Counted from the stretch's first letter, positions 35,744-49,476 are shown. The stretch is 64,000 nt of DNA from Mya arenaria (GCF_026914265.1 NC_069135.1:5101001-5165000), one strand, 5' to 3'. Translations and numbers: made by a program. Notes: generated by a model not told the origin, from the sequence alone.

Positions 35744-38534
35744 CTATATATACAGTATACATTTATCTACCTAGTATGTATATATTAAATAACATTCGTT
35801 TTGTACATATTTGTTACCAATAAACCTGTTCAACCGTTTACCCGCTTTATCTTTTTTTATTTATGTTAATAATAGATGCATTTATTGTAAGCATACGTGT
35901 GATACTTGACACATTATTACACCAGTTACGTCACGTCGCTCTGCGCCAATAATGTCGGTTATTTCCGTAAGTTTCTCAAAATAGATTTTATGAACGGGAT
36001 GGTGACCGGCTGCTAAGTTAAAGAGTTACGTCCGTGAGTTGCCGTGTGGTTCCGTATAACTTTCCGAACTTGCGCCCTATGGTGTCAAAAGACGGGAGTT
36101 GTTTTACATTCTGCTTTGTGGAATGTTTCAAAGTGCTTGCTAATATGCGCTCTTCAGGCAGAAGTAGCATGTGAGGTTTCTTATTGATTTGTATACTCCT
36201 GAAAAGCATCATGCAAATTTACTTAAAGTGACACTCTTGTTCAAAATCAATACTCACACATAAAGGATAACAGTAAGTAGTTCTCGAACCTCTCCATTGT
36301 TTCGTAATTTTGCATTTTCTGCGTCAATCCTGCGCGATTCATCTAATTATGTAAAAATTGAAGTAGGAGCTATTATGATACATCATTTTGTTGTTGTTTT
36401 TAAGTAAAACTAAAACTTTATTGAAATGTCATATTAATAATCTTAAACAATATCAAAGGACTGAATGGCCGTATATTTTGTCCAAGCTCTGTGACGATGA
36501 CCTGTGGTCGGACCTGACCTACTTAAAAATGTTTTTAATCCGATATTATAGGCAAAACCTTGTTTGTCTATTTCATATTGCCTATGTCAGTAGAATTTTA
36601 ACTGATTTTATCCATTGGAGCGTGTGACTTGCACGATTTATGTGCATTCTTTTACTAGCCTGTATAAGAAACCACAATCCGTCACAAGAATATAATTACA
36701 TATTATTTATTTGTAGAAAGGTGCCCCGTGTTAAATTTTGATTATTACTTGGGCGATATTCATAAAACATTTAAGTAATTTCTTAACGTATGTCAATTTC
36801 CATAAACAATGTAGCCAAAGACAATACCAGTAAATGTGCAAAAGACGTGACAGAAACAAATAAGACATTTTATGCTGACAAAGGTCCGATACCAACTAGT
36901 TAATCAGATTGTTGTAACATGCACATATTTTCTCTTATGACATGACATTTTAATCAGGTTATATAGACAAATAGTTAACATAATGTTAAAGTCCCCGCTA
37001 TTTCCCAAACATGGGGGGGGGGGGCGTGGTTACAATTGACTGGTACAATACATTAACGCAAGAAAAAGTCTATACAAGAAAAAATATGCAACAAGGATTC
37101 AACGTTTAAATATAATCCATTTTACTTAACCCTCTGTAAACATTACAGGGTTATTAAACGTTTTATTAGTGAGTAATAAGATAAGGTATTTAATCATTAC
37201 ATTTTAAATGCAAAATTCAATAAATGCAGTTGTCAGACCAATAATGAAAATCGTAACACTGAATTGTGAAAATGATTTCAAAATTAACTCAATCATGTTT
37301 TAAAGTTTTGTTTTATTTGATTTTGACTGTAAAATTGAGGTATTCCCTTTTTCTGGCCAGTCTATATATTACATAAAGTATTTTTCATTAAAGAAACTTA
37401 GTTATAAATACTATTTTGAAGGATTTTATTCAAATATTTTTTTTCATATCTTTATTTACTTTTGATAAGAATATAATATCACCATTCATGAACACGTGAA
37501 GCATTATTGCATACTATGATTGTTAAGTTTTTTTTATTAAGCAGTAATTCACATAAAATCTACAGATATGTATAGTTGTATAATTCTATGACGATCTAGT
37601 ACACAAAAGCATTTACAAGTTATGTTCAGTTAAAGTCTATAAAAAATGATTATTCAAATGTTTATCTCTTAATAAACGCAGCAGGCCTGTGTGTTTTTTG
37701 TGTCAAAATAAAACATTAACAACAAAGTTGTGATAAGTTTTTCCCCACTTCGTTTTATTAACCATCCACCTAGATTGCATTTTCCGAAATTGGGTTGTTT
37801 TTATTTACAAATTCCAAAGTTAAAAGTTTATCTCTGCACTTATCAACATGAAATAACATGTATTACATGTCTACGAAGTTGTCACCAATGTTAAATGACA
37901 TGTATCGGTTTTGAGATTAAAGATTACTGTAAAACATTGGAACCAAAGACTGGCCATTTACCAATTTATCGATATGTTCCTAATCAGGGAACATGTATAC
38001 GTGGACGATTTATCATCATTCACAGTGTGCAGATATGCACATGTAAGTAGAATGACTACCAAGAAATACCTGCAAATGCACAATAATTTTCACCCGACGT
38101 TTGCATTATTAATTTATTCTGTAACAGCTACTATACAATGGGAGTACTACAACGTAACACCATGCATTATTACAACATAACAATAATTCTGAATGAACCA
38201 TAACGTATACACTCGTATGCGTGATTAATGTATACGTCAACACAAAAGTTCAGCACGGTTTGTTTTTATTCTATATAATCTATGTTACCTATTCAGGCTG
38301 GGTAAAAACACTGCCCATTTCCCCGGCTATCCCCGGTATACCACCGGACCTGGGGGGGGGGGGGGGACAATTGACCTGTGCATTACCTATTTAGGCTGAT
38401 ACAGTTTCTTTATAACAATGAATGAAAAACAATCCATTTCTGACCTTGTATAGTGTTTTGGGTGGGACCTAATAGTCTTACTGATTTCCAGACCATGCTT
38501 AGAAGGTAAAAAAATCTGTAGGAATACCATATAG

Positions 38535-38777
38535 TTAAAATAGTTTTATTTTATGAGGATATCCATAGTCGATGTTCAAATAACATTTGAACGTTTTTTG
38601 ATTATTTAGTTTATGATTTAACATGTATGTTCTTAATTTGTACGTGGTCAATGTTTTGAACATGGATGCTTCAAACTGGTTCCAGCTAACCATATTACAG
38701 TCGTAGACAAGTTTTATTGTGTTTGTTGACAGGTCCTTGATGCTTGGGCAGCTATTACTTCTGCGTACAACTGTCAA
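38535..38777 (-). other. 80-codon open frame in units 3 and 4, unrecognised
   Basis: It begins MTVVRRSNSCPSIKDLSTNT and recurs at 44581-44823 with two residue changes. It lies in a block (about 38.28-39.37 kb) present in units 3 and 4 but replaced in unit 2. No family, signal peptide or repeat is seen. Conservation between the two recent copies is expected without selection, so coding status is open. Confidence 0.2.
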
Positions 38778-40478
38778 ATTGCCTGTTTAACGTTATGCTT
38801 TTTTAACTTGTTCACGGGAAAATCGCATTAAACAAAGAGCAGCTTTCTGTTGCCTGAATCCGTGAGCAATATGTATACATAAATCTATAAAAAATGAATA
38901 CCTATTTATTCATCGGACGAGTAAATTGACAAATTTAGGGTTTCCATAGTTTATCGCCCTTAAGGTCAGGGGAGATTCAGGATTTGACGTTAGAGGGGGC
39001 GTAACTTAGGGATGTAACCTTTTACTAGAGTCCCGCCCTCAGAACCGAAAATTATTTGGTTTAAAGCTTAGGCAGGGGACTTTGAAAAGAACACTTAACA
39101 TTTTCTGGTCCGAATCGGCGCAATTTAGACGTATTTAATTAGCCCCCCATAACAAAATATTTTTGGATACTTTTGTACCTGGGACAAATTATTTCTGCTT
39201 CCAGTTGGTAGGAAGTGTTCTATTATGAAACAGACTATAGATCTATTAATACTTGTACCCTTCCTTAACTACTGGACTTCACTTGTAGAATAAACTTAGT
39301 AGCAGACTCGCGTCTTGTGTTTGTCTTTCAATACTATAAATTGAATACTTGTCAACCAAAACATACAACAGGAAGAGATTTTAATATTTGAAAGCCGTGC
39401 ACAATTTTTGTCCTCCAGTATAGATAAAACTATCAACTACAGTTGTGCGTGAGAAATGTAGCAGTGTGACATTTGTGTCATGCATTTACGAACATTAGAA
39501 TTACCTGTGCCAAAGTTCAGATATCCATTTCGTCTGTCGCCTGTCAGTCGTGTGCCTAGTCACCATGCAGATATGTACGTGTACTTTGCATTCAAAGCTT
39601 TGAATGGTGTAATATATGTAACAGAATGTACATGTAGGCAGCATTTCAATAACATTTCGATGTTTCATTGCATGTGTTCTTTAAACAATATCATGAATAT
39701 GGGGAGCTATATTTTAATTAGATTTTTGTCTAATTTTTCATTGCACCATGAACTACGTAACGGTTAAAGGTTATAAGCGTGGATTTACCTACATTTATTT
39801 TGGTAAATCTATCTATCGAGCTTGGTGGTCGAGATAATATACTATATAGTAGTGTATACTGACCAAGACTCTGATGATGTACCAATCACATGATTAAACT
39901 CAATAACGGATGTGTTGATTAATCAAAATAAAAATACTGCCCCTTCCATTGGACAAACTATAATATCGACCACTGTTTAATGCATTAACGAGTATAGTGC
40001 ACAAGTTTACGAAGACGAACAAACGTTGATCCAATAAATGCACTGCATAGCGCTGGAATCCCAGCATATCTGGCGTTTAGAAAATAGATACTATAAAATG
40101 TACATGGCGATATACCGCGCTGAAATGATCGTGTTTTTTCTTCCAGTAAAAATTATCTCCGAATTTTTTTGCAATAATTGTATTCAATGTTAATGTAGAT
40201 GCACTTGTCCTTGACAAGTATACTATTCGTGCACCAGATTATTGAAAACCGAAAGCCGTTTGGTTTTTAGAAAACCATTCCCACCATAATTGTAAACTTT
40301 CCAAGTGGAAATACTCATTTCCAAAAATAAACCGTTGTGTTTGGGATATTTAAGAAGCGTCTTGCGTTATTCCATCGTATATTATAGCAACATCGTCGCT
40401 GACTGTTCCGTGTTCGGGACTTTTCACGGGTTATTTCATTCGCAATTTTATATATTTGTAATTTGACAGCTGGAGAAA

Positions 40479-41327
40479 ATGACTGCGCTAACATCCGTTT
40501 GTTCGTGTGGGGCGTACGCCCTTGCCGCGACAATATTCTACAAAAAGAACTTTAAAAGAAGTGGATTACCAATCGTATTTTTGTGCTTAGTTGTTGGACT
40601 TCTGTTAGACACTGCACTCATTTGTGCCGAAGTGTCAGCCTTTGGCATAACCGTAGCAGCCGTTATACTAATACAAAACGATGAATGGATCGGAAAAGCC
40701 TTCAAAATGGACGTGTTCCTTGCGTTTCTCGTCGCTATTTGTGACGTACGTTACGGGATGTTTGATTGGGTTACCGGTCTCTTATTCACGAATGGAATGG
40801 CGGTTATAGTGGAGAAAAACAGTTCACGAGCGAACCCCTTGGAATTCAACTTAGACATGCGCACTGGGACATTCAGCCAGCTTGATCTTTTATCTGCCGA
40901 AGAATCTTCTAGTGCGCTCACAGAGGCCTTTCTTACCATCAAATCTGCTTTGTCGTGCAGCGTGCCCTGGGAAATGGCGCGAGTGATACTGGTGGCCATG
41001 CCTCAGTTCCTGCGAAAACCAACATGGCTGAAAGCCAAACTACAAGGACTACGCAGCAAGCTGGGTCCGATGTACGTTCTCTTTGTTGCATCTTACTTCT
41101 TCAGTAGATGGGGCAGCTATGACAACATGTTGGCAGATATGTTTGGACTTTTCGTTGCCGTGTTAGCGTTGATTGCCGGAACCGTGTTTCGCCCTGACAA
41201 CGCCACCGTGTTTGACCTGTTCGGGGTCAGATCGACGCTCTCTAAACGCCGGTTCTTGCACGGGCAGTGTATGATCGTAACATTAGTTTCATGTTGTGTA
41301 ATGTTTGTAATTGAACTCAATTTTTGA
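40479..41327 (+). CDS. Unrecognised multi-pass membrane protein, copy 3 (intact)
   Basis: 282 residues in a single open frame, with no intron in the coding part. Six to eight hydrophobic spans: about residues 2-22, 31-70 (two), 80-105, 165-178, 190-207, 212-233 and 262-282. A polar loop at about 108-160 contains 'VEKNSSRANPLEFNLD' with a possible N-glycosylation site (NSS). Conserved blocks are 'VPWEMARV', 'FLRKPTWLKAKLQGL' and 'FRPDNATVFDLFGVRS'. The upstream hydrophobic extension open in copy 1 is closed here by TGA and TAA just before the ATG. 'ATATTTAAGAAG' about 130 bp upstream may be the TATA region. The function is unknown; a transporter-like or scaffold membrane protein cannot be told apart from sequence. 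Confidence 0.75.
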   Translation: MTALTSVCSCGAYALAATIFYKKNFKRSGLPIVFLCLVVGLLLDTALICAEVSAFGITVAAVILIQNDEWIGKAFKMDVFLAFLVAICDVRYGMFDWVTGLLFTNGMAVIVEKNSSRANPLEFNLDMRTGTFSQLDLLSAEESSSALTEAFLTIKSALSCSVPWEMARVILVAMPQFLRKPTWLKAKLQGLRSKLGPMYVLFVASYFFSRWGSYDNMLADMFGLFVAVLALIAGTVFRPDNATVFDLFGVRSTLSKRRFLHGQCMIVTLVSCCVMFVIELNF

Positions 41328-41619
41328 TATAAAAATTATATTTCTGTTTAATCTTAAAGGTATATATATAAATATAATGAGCCAGTTGTTTTTTACAGTA
41401 AAACTTATTTCCTACTTGGTGTTGATGATCACCTTTTTGCTATTGAAGATGGGCATTAAATGATGCTCTTAATATATACATGTATGTTAATATATTTTTC
41501 TTTAATGCATCTTGAATGTCAATAGTGCCATATTTTCCTTTTTATTCACAGTGCTTATTTATGCAATACCATGAATTGTTAATATACATATTAATTACTA
41601 ATTTTATTATTATATGGCT

Positions 41620-41704
41620 TTTAAGTAAAAAAGTCTGGTAAGTTGAAATACGTAAATACAGTATCTGATATTACTGTCGTATTAATAAAACTGTTACCTT
41701 GAAT

Positions 41705-41773
<69 letters not shown>

Positions 41774-41803
41774 AAACAGAGCAATATATTTTCTAAAATT
41801 CTA
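41620..41803. repeat. AT microsatellite with single flanking arms
   Basis: (TA)n between the 'gtaaatacagtatctgata' arm and the 'gtgaaacagagcaatatatt' arm. It is the simple form of the structure that is inverted and doubled downstream of copy 2. Unit 4 has an even shorter form near 47720-47780. Confidence 0.9.
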
Positions 41804-42289
41804 TATATACAGTATACATTTATCTACCTAGTATGTATATATTAAATAACATTCGTTTTGTACATATTTGTTATCAATAAACCTTTTCAACCGTTTACCC
41901 GCTTTATCTTTTTTTATTTATGTTATAATAGAAGCATTTATTGTAAGCATACGTGTGACAATACTTGGCATATTATTACACCAGTTACGTCGCTCTGCGC
42001 CAATAATGTCGGTTATTTCCGTAAGTTTCTCAAAATAGATTTTATGAACGGGATGGTGACCGGCTGCACAGTTAAAGAGTTACGTCCGTGAGTTGCCGTG
42101 TGGTTCCGTATAACTTTCCGAACTTGCGCCCTATGGTGTCAAAAGACGGGAGTTGTTTTACATTCTGCTTTGTGGAATGTTTCTAAGTGCTTGCTAATAT
42201 GCGCTCTTCAGGCAGAAGTAGCATGTGAGGTTTCTTATTGATTTGTATACTCCTGAAAAGCATCATGCAAATTTACTTAAAGTGACACT

Positions 42290-45200
42290 CTTGTTCAAAA
42301 TCAATACTCACACATAAAGATAACAGTAAGTAGTTCTCGAACCTCTCCATTGTTTCGTAATTTTGCATTTTCTGCGTCAATTCTGCGCGATTCATCTAAT
42401 TATGTAAAAATTGAAGTAGGAGCTATTATGATACACTCATTTTGTTGTTGTTTTTAAGTAAAACTAAAACTTTATTGAAATGTCATATTAATAATCTTAA
42501 ACAATATCAAAGGACTGAATGGCCGTATATTTTGTCCAAGCTCTGTGACGATGACCTGTGGTCGGACCTGACCTACTTAAAAATGTTTTTTAATCCGATA
42601 TTATAGGCAAAACCTTGTTTGTCTATTTCATATTGCCTATGTCAGTAGAATTACAACTGATTTTATCCATTGGAGTGTGACTTGCACGATTTATGTGCAT
42701 TCTTTTACTAGCCTGTATAAGAAACCACAATCCGTCACAAGAATATAATTACATATTATTTATTTGTAGAAAGGTGCCCCGTGTTAAATTTTGATTATTA
42801 CTTGGGCGATATTCATAAAACATTTAAGTAATTTCTTAACGTATGTCAATTTCCATAAACAATGTAGCCAAAGACAATACCAGTAAATGTGCAAAAGACG
42901 TGACAGAAACAAATAAGACATTTTATGCTGACAAAGGTCCGATGCCAACTAGTTAATCAGATTGTTGTAACATGCACATATTTTCTCTTATGACATGACA
43001 TTTTAATCAGGTTATATAGACAAATAGTTAACATAATGTTAAAGTCCCCGTTATTTCCCAAACATGGGGGGGGGGGCGTGGTTACAATTGACTGGTACAA
43101 TACATTAACGCAAGAAAAAGTCTATACAAGAAAAAATATGCAACAAGGATTCAACGTTTAAATATAATCCATTTTACTTAACCCTCTGTAAACATTACAG
43201 GGTTATTAAACGTTTTATTAGTGAGTAATAAGATAAGGTATTTAATCATTACATTTTAAATGCAAAATTCAATAAATGCAGTTGTCAGACCAATAATGAA
43301 AATCGTAACACTGAATTGTGAAAATGATTTCAAAATTAACTCAATCATGTTTTAAAGTTTTGTTTTATTTGATTTTGACTGTAAAATTGAGGTATTCCCT
43401 TTTTCTGGCCAGTCTATATATTACATAAAGTATTTTTCATTAAAGAAACTTAGTTATAAATACTATTTTGAAGGATTTTATTCAAATATTTTTTTTCATA
43501 TCTTTATTTACTTTTGATAAGAATATAATATCACCATTCATGAACACGTGAAGCATTATTGCATACTATGATTGTTAAGTTTTTTTTATTAAGCAGTAAT
43601 TCAGCAAATCTACAGATATGTATAGTTGTATAATTCTATGACGATCTAGTACACAAAAGCATTTACAAGTTATGTTCAGTTAAAGTCTATATAAAAATGA
43701 TTATTCAAATGTTTATCTATTAATAAACGCAGCAGGCCTGTGTGTTTTTTGTGTCAAAATAAAACATTAACAACAAAGTTGTGATAAGTTTTTCCCCACT
43801 TCGTTTTATTAACCATCCACCTAGATTGCATTTTCCGAAATTGGGTTGTTTTTATTTACAAATTCCAAAGTTAAAAGTTTATCTCTGCACTTATCAACAT
43901 GAAATAACATGTATTACATGTCTACGAAGTTGTCACCAATGTTAAATGACATGTATCGGTTTTGAGATTAAAGATTACTGTAAAACATTGGAACCAAAGA
44001 CTGGCCATTTACCAATTTATCGATATGTTCCTAATCAGGGAACATGTATACGTGGACGATTTATCATCATTCACAGTGTGCAGATATGCACATGTAAGTA
44101 GAATGGCTACCAAGAAATACCTGCAAATGCACAATAATTTTCACCCGACGTTTGCATTATTAATTTATTCTGTAACAGCTACTATACAATGGGAGTACTA
44201 CAACGTAACACCATGCATTATTACAACATAACAATAATTCTGAATGAACCATAACGTATACACTCGTATGCGTGATTAATGTATACGTCAACACAAAAGT
44301 TCAGCACGGTTTGTTTTTATTCTATATAATCTATGTTACCTATTCAGGCTGGGTAAAAACACTGCCCATTTCCCCGGCTATCCCCGGTATACCACCGGAC
44401 CTGGGGGGGGGGGACAATTGACCTTGCATTACCTATTTAGGCTGATACAGTTTCTTTATAACAATGAATGAAAAACAATCCATTTCTGACCTTGTATAGT
44501 GTTTTGGGTGGGACCTAATAGTCTTACTGATTTCCAGACCATGCTTAGAAGGTAAAAAAATCTGTAGGAATACCATATAGTTAAAATAGTTTTATTTTAT
44601 GAGGATATCCATAGTCGATGTTCAAATAACATTTGAACGTTTTTTGATTATTTAGTTTATGATTTAACATGTATGTACTTAATTTGTACGTGGTCAATAT
44701 TTTGAACATGGATGCTTCAAACTGGTTCCAGCTAACCATATTACAGTCGTAGACAAGTTTTATTGTGTTTGTTGACAGGTCCTTGATGCTTGGGCAGCTA
44801 TTACTTCTGCGTACAACTGTCAAATTGCCTGTTTAACGTTATGCTTTTTTAACTTGTTCACGGGAAAATCGCATTAAACAAAGAGCAGCTTTCTGTTGCC
44901 TGAATCCGTGAGCAATATGTATACATAAATCTATAAAAAATGAATACCTATTTATTCATCGGACGAGTAAATTGACAAATTTAGGGTTTCCATAGTTTAT
45001 CGCCCTTAAGGTCAGGGGAGATTCAGGATTTGACGTTAGAGGGGGCGTAACTTAGGGATGTAACCTTTTACTAGAGTCCCGCCCTCAGAACCGAAAATTA
45101 TTTGGTTTAAAGCTTAGGCAGGGGACTTTGAAAAGAACACTTAACGTTTTCTGGTCCGAATCGGCGCAATTTAGACGTATTTAATTAGCCCCCCATAACA

Positions 45201-48200
45201 AATATTTTTGGATACTTTTGTACCTGGGACAAATTATTTCTGCTTCCAGTTGGTAGGAAGTGTTCTATTATGAAACAGACTATAGATCTATTAATACTTG
45301 TACCCTTGCTTAACCACTGGACTTCACTTGTAGAATAAACTTAGTAGCAGACTCGCGTCTTGTGTTTGTCTTTCAATACTATAAATTGAATACTTGTCAA
45401 CCAAAACATACAACAGGAAGAGATTTTAATATTTGAAAGCCGTGCACAATTTTTGTCCTCCAGTATAGATAAAACTATCAACTACAGTTGTGCGTGAGAA
45501 ATGTAGCAGTGTGACATTTGTGTCATGCATTTACGAAATTAGAATTACCTGTGCCAAAGATCAGATATCCATTTCGTCTGTCGCCTGTCAGTCGTGTGCC
45601 TAGTCACCATGCAGATATGTACGTGTACTTTGCATTCAAAGCTTTGAATGGTGTAATATATGTAACAGAATGTACATGTAGGCAGCATTTCAATAACATT
45701 TCGATTTTCATTGCATGTGTTCTTTAAACAATATCATGAATATGGGGAGCTATATTTTAATTAGATTTTTGTCTAATTTTTCATTGCACCATGAACTACG
45801 TAACGGTTAAAGGTTATAAGCGTGGATTTACCTACATTTTTTTGGTAAATCTATCTATCGAGCTTGGTGGTCGAGATAATATACTATATAGTAGTTATAC
45901 TGACCAAGACTCTGATGATGTACCAATCACATGATTAAACTCAATAACGGATGTGTTGATTAATCAAAATAAAAATACTGCCCCTTCCATTGGACAAACT
46001 ATAATATCGACCACTGTTTAATGCATTAACGAGTATAGTGCACAAGTTTACGAAGACGAACAAACGTTGATCCAATAAATGCACTGCATAGCGCTGGAAT
46101 CCCAGCATATCTGGCGTTTAGAAAATAGATACTATAAAATGTACATGGCGATATATCGCGCTGAAATGTTTTTTCTTCCAGTAAAAATTATCTCGAATTT
46201 TTTTGCAATCATTTATTCAATGTTAATGTAGATGCACTTGTCCTTGACAAGTATACTATTCGTGCACCGGTATTATTGAAAACCGAAAGCCGTTTGGTTT
46301 TTAGAAAACCATTGCCGCCATAATTGTAAACTTTCCAAGTGGAAATACTCATTTCCAAAATAAACCGTTGTGTTTGGGATATTTAAGAAGCGTCTTGCGT
46401 TATTCCATCGTATATTATAGCAACATCGTCGCAGACTGTTCGGGACTTTTCACGGGTTATTTCATTCGCAATTTTATATATTTGTAATTTGACAGCTGGA
46501 GAAAATGACTGCGCTAACATCCGTTTGTTCGTGTGGGGCTACGCCCTTGCCGCGACAATATTCTACAAAAAGAACTTTAAAAGAAGTGGATTACCAATCG
46601 TATTTTTGGCAGTTGTTGGACTTCTGTTGGACACTGCACTCATTTGTGCCGAAGTGTCAGCCTTTGGCATAACCGTAGCAGCCGTTATACTAATACAAAA
46701 CGATGAATGGATCGGAAAGCCTTCAAAATGGACGTGTTCCTTGCGTTTCTCGTCGCTATTTGTGACGTACGTTACGGGATGTTTGATTGGGTTACCGGTC
46801 TCTTATTCACGAATGGAATGGCGGTTATAGTGGAGAAAAACAGTTCACGAGCGAACCCCTTGGAATTCAACTTAGACATGCGCACTGGGACATTCAGCCA
46901 GCTTGATCTTTTATCTGCCGAAGAATCTTCTAGTGCGCTCACAGAGGCCTTTCTTACCATCAAATCTGCTTTGTCGAGCAGCGTGCCCTGGGAAATGGCG
47001 CGAGTGATACTGGTGGCCATGCCTCAGTTCCTGCGAAAACCAACATGGCTGAAAGCCAAACTACAAGGACTACGCAGCAAGCTGGGTCCGATGTACGTTC
47101 TCTTTGTTGCATCTTACTTCTTCAGTAGATGGGGCAGCTATGACAACATGTTGGCAGATATGTTTGCACTTTTCGTTGCCATGGTAGCGTTGATTGCCGG
47201 AACCGTGTTTCGCCCTGACAACGCCACCGTGTTTGACCTGTTCGGGGTCAGATCGACGCTCTCTAAACGCCGGTTCTTGCACGGACAGTGTATGATCGTA
47301 ACATTAGTTTTATGTTGTGTAATGTTTGTAATTGAACTCAATTTTTGATATAAAAATTATATTTCTGTTTAATCTTAAAGGTATATATAAATATATGAGC
47401 CAGTTGTTTATTACAGTAAAACTTATTTCCTACTTGGTGTTGATGATCACCTTTTTGCTATTGAAGATGGGCATTAAATGATGCTCTTAATATATACATG
47501 TATGTTAATATATTTTTCTTTAATGCTTCTTGAATGTCATAGTGCCATATTTTCCTGTTTATTCACAGTGCTTATTTATGCAATACTATGAATTGTTAAT
47601 ATACATAATAAAATTAGTAATTAGTATTATATGGCTTTTAAGTAGAAAAAGGTCTGGTAAGTTGAAATACGTAAATACAGTATCTGATATTACTGTCGTA
47701 TTAGTAAAACTGTTACCTTGAATATATATTATGTGAAATAGAGCAATATATTTTTCTAAAATTCTATATATATATATATATTCGTTTTGTACATATATCA
47801 ATAAACCTTTTCAACCGTTTACCCGCTTTATCTTTTTTTATTTATGTTAATAATAGAAGCATTTATTTTAAGCATGCGTGTGACATTGATACTTGACATA
47901 TTATTAAATCAGGTGGCTCTGCGCCAGTAATGTCGGTCATTTCGAAAGTTTCTCAAAATAGATTTATGAACGGGATGGTGACCGGCTGCTTTATACAAAG
48001 TTGAAAGAGTTACGTTCCTTATAACTTTCCGAACTCGCGCCCTTTTGTGACAAAAGACGGAGCTATTTTACATTCAGCTTTGTGGCATGTTTCAAAGTTC
48101 TTGCTTATATGTGCTCTTCAGTCGTATTAAAGTAGCATGTGATGTTTCTAAGTGATTTGTATACTCCTAAAAAGCATCATGCAACTACTTAAAGTGACAC

Positions 48201-48220
48201 TCTTATTTATCAATGCACAC
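42290..48220 (+). repeat. Tandem segmental duplication, unit 4
   Basis: Nearly identical to unit 3 from the gene-tail relic (about 42.4-43.8 kb) to the region downstream of the membrane gene. The last 400 bp (47.8-48.2 kb) is more diverged and shortened relative to units 2 and 3. Homology ends near 'caatgcacacacatacagta'. Confidence 0.9.
46505..47348 (+). pseudogene. Membrane-protein gene, copy 4 (frameshifted)
   Basis: Matches copy 3 closely but has small deletions in the first third: near 46540 ('ggggctacgcc' against 'ggggcgtacgcc'), near 46609 ('tttttggcagttg' against 'tttttgtgcttagttg') and near 46718 ('ggaaagcc' against 'ggaaaagcc'). From about 46716 the frame is open to the normal stop, 213 codons from a non-ATG codon. 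It is probably dead as a full-length gene; the A-run deletion could also be a base-calling error. Confidence 0.75.
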
Positions 48221-48597
48221 ACATACAGTATAGCAAACAACATGGAAAATACAATCGAAACTTGAAAATATAGCATATTGGTGAAACTGAACATCCGAAT
48301 GTTAAATTAACTTCAATTGTGTTCACATCCTCATGAATACATTCTGGGGCATTTTAAATGCAATTTCGTATAACAGATAGCGATTTGTTTTGCAAATGTT
48401 TCAATCCAAAAATTGCTTTGTTTTGTGTTCATATTACATTGTCTTCATACCGCGACCGGTGTAAGAACATATTTTAACCCACATAAAATCATCATACTGG
48501 AGTGACTCCTTTTCTGTAAAATAGTGCCCCCCCCCCCCACACACACACACATCGCCACTAAAAATAATAAAATGACTCCCCGCGATCGTGTCTGTAA

Positions 48598-48681
<84 letters not shown>

Positions 48682-49476
48682 ACCCCGAACAGAAGCGACT
48701 ATGTGATATTGTAGTTTAAATAATTACATTAGGTCAACATGTTTGGTCATTTATAACGTGTGGTCTCAAAGTCTTAGTAATACAGCTGGTAATGCTGCAG
48801 CTATTGCTGTTAATACTACCACTACTGCTACTCCTATTGCCACTGTCACCGCCATCTCCAAAACACCACCACTACCTTCGCAGTGATCTACTATCGTCTC
48901 ATAAGGTAGAAATACATTGTTTTCTGCAAATTTCTTTCAAATTGAACTCGGTATCCTTCGTTGTATATGTATTGTGATAATTCTTACTTGGTAGTAAGAT
49001 TGCATATTTAAAAGTTAACAGATATAAAAAAAATCGGTATTAACTTTGAAAATAAACTTAGAATATAGCATCAATTAACATAACCAATATAATTTTAATC
49101 CTAAAGATGCTTAGATGACGAATTAGGGATGCAATAAGGCAAAATGTACAAGTCAGAAAGCAAGATGTAAATGGTTGAAAGCAAAATGTACATGTCAGGA
49201 CGCAATTTTGCTTCAGTACCCTTCCATACTAAATGATTGCCAGTCCTGAAAATGCAGCTTGTGTTCTAAATGATGTTGATTATTCAATGTGATTTCCAGC
49301 AGATTGCTGTTCTGACCGTCATTACTTTTAAAAACGTTATTAGGAATTAGAAATGATGTTTTTCATGTGCACTATATGTCGAAAGTCGGTGCCACGTTTC
49401 ACATATTGTATGCCGAATCGCCCTGCAAGGTGACACATTTTCCATTCGGTATTCGGGCGTCAAAGAGAAAGAACAG
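48221..49476. other. Gene-free stretch with microsatellites and a dispersed repeat
   Basis: Contains a C-run followed by (CA)n at about 48529-48552, a (TA)n tract at 48602-48682, trinucleotide-like 'ctactgctactcctattgcc' near 48822, and a copy of a dispersed repeat at 48880-49110 that is also present at 54863-55045. Short imperfect repeats of 'aaaatgtaca.gtcag' lie at 49140-49200. No gene is seen. Confidence 0.7.
48880..49110. repeat. Dispersed repeat shared with FBXL5 intron 3
   Basis: 'agtgatc.actat', 'ctcataaggtagaaatac' and 'tgttttctgc' followed by 'atatgcatccttcR'-type sequence match 54863-55045 in the same order with indels. Element class not recognised. Confidence 0.6.

Larger units (their letters stand above)
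26040..36230 (+). repeat. Tandem segmental duplication, unit 2 (interrupted by a 5.8 kb transposon)
   Basis: 26.04-28.34 kb matches unit 1 from about 20.6 kb to 23.1 kb and units 3 and 4 upstream of their membrane gene. After the transposon at 28342-34122, homology resumes with 'tactcatttccaaaaataaa' and continues through membrane-gene copy 2 to about 36.2 kb. Unit 2 starts later in the gene-tail relic than units 3 and 4 do. Confidence 0.85.
36230..42290 (+). repeat. Tandem segmental duplication, unit 3
   Basis: Runs from a relic of the coiled-coil gene's 3' end (about 36.4-37.76 kb; the terminal coding exon is not recognisable) through about 2.5 kb upstream sequence to membrane-gene copy 3 and its 3' flank. 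It is nearly identical to unit 4, differing mainly by single-base and microsatellite changes. The period to unit 4 is 6026 bp, measured ATG to ATG. Poly-G runs occur at about 37014 and 38353. Confidence 0.9.

Noticed and set aside
34558..47341. Antisense frames recurring in every membrane-gene copy (for example MATSITRAISQGTLHDKADL)
   Set aside because: They are exact complements of the membrane-protein coding sequence and recur only because the gene is duplicated.
48602..48682. Long TA tract as a possible origin or matrix attachment site
   Set aside because: It is a plain microsatellite; nothing else supports a functional role.
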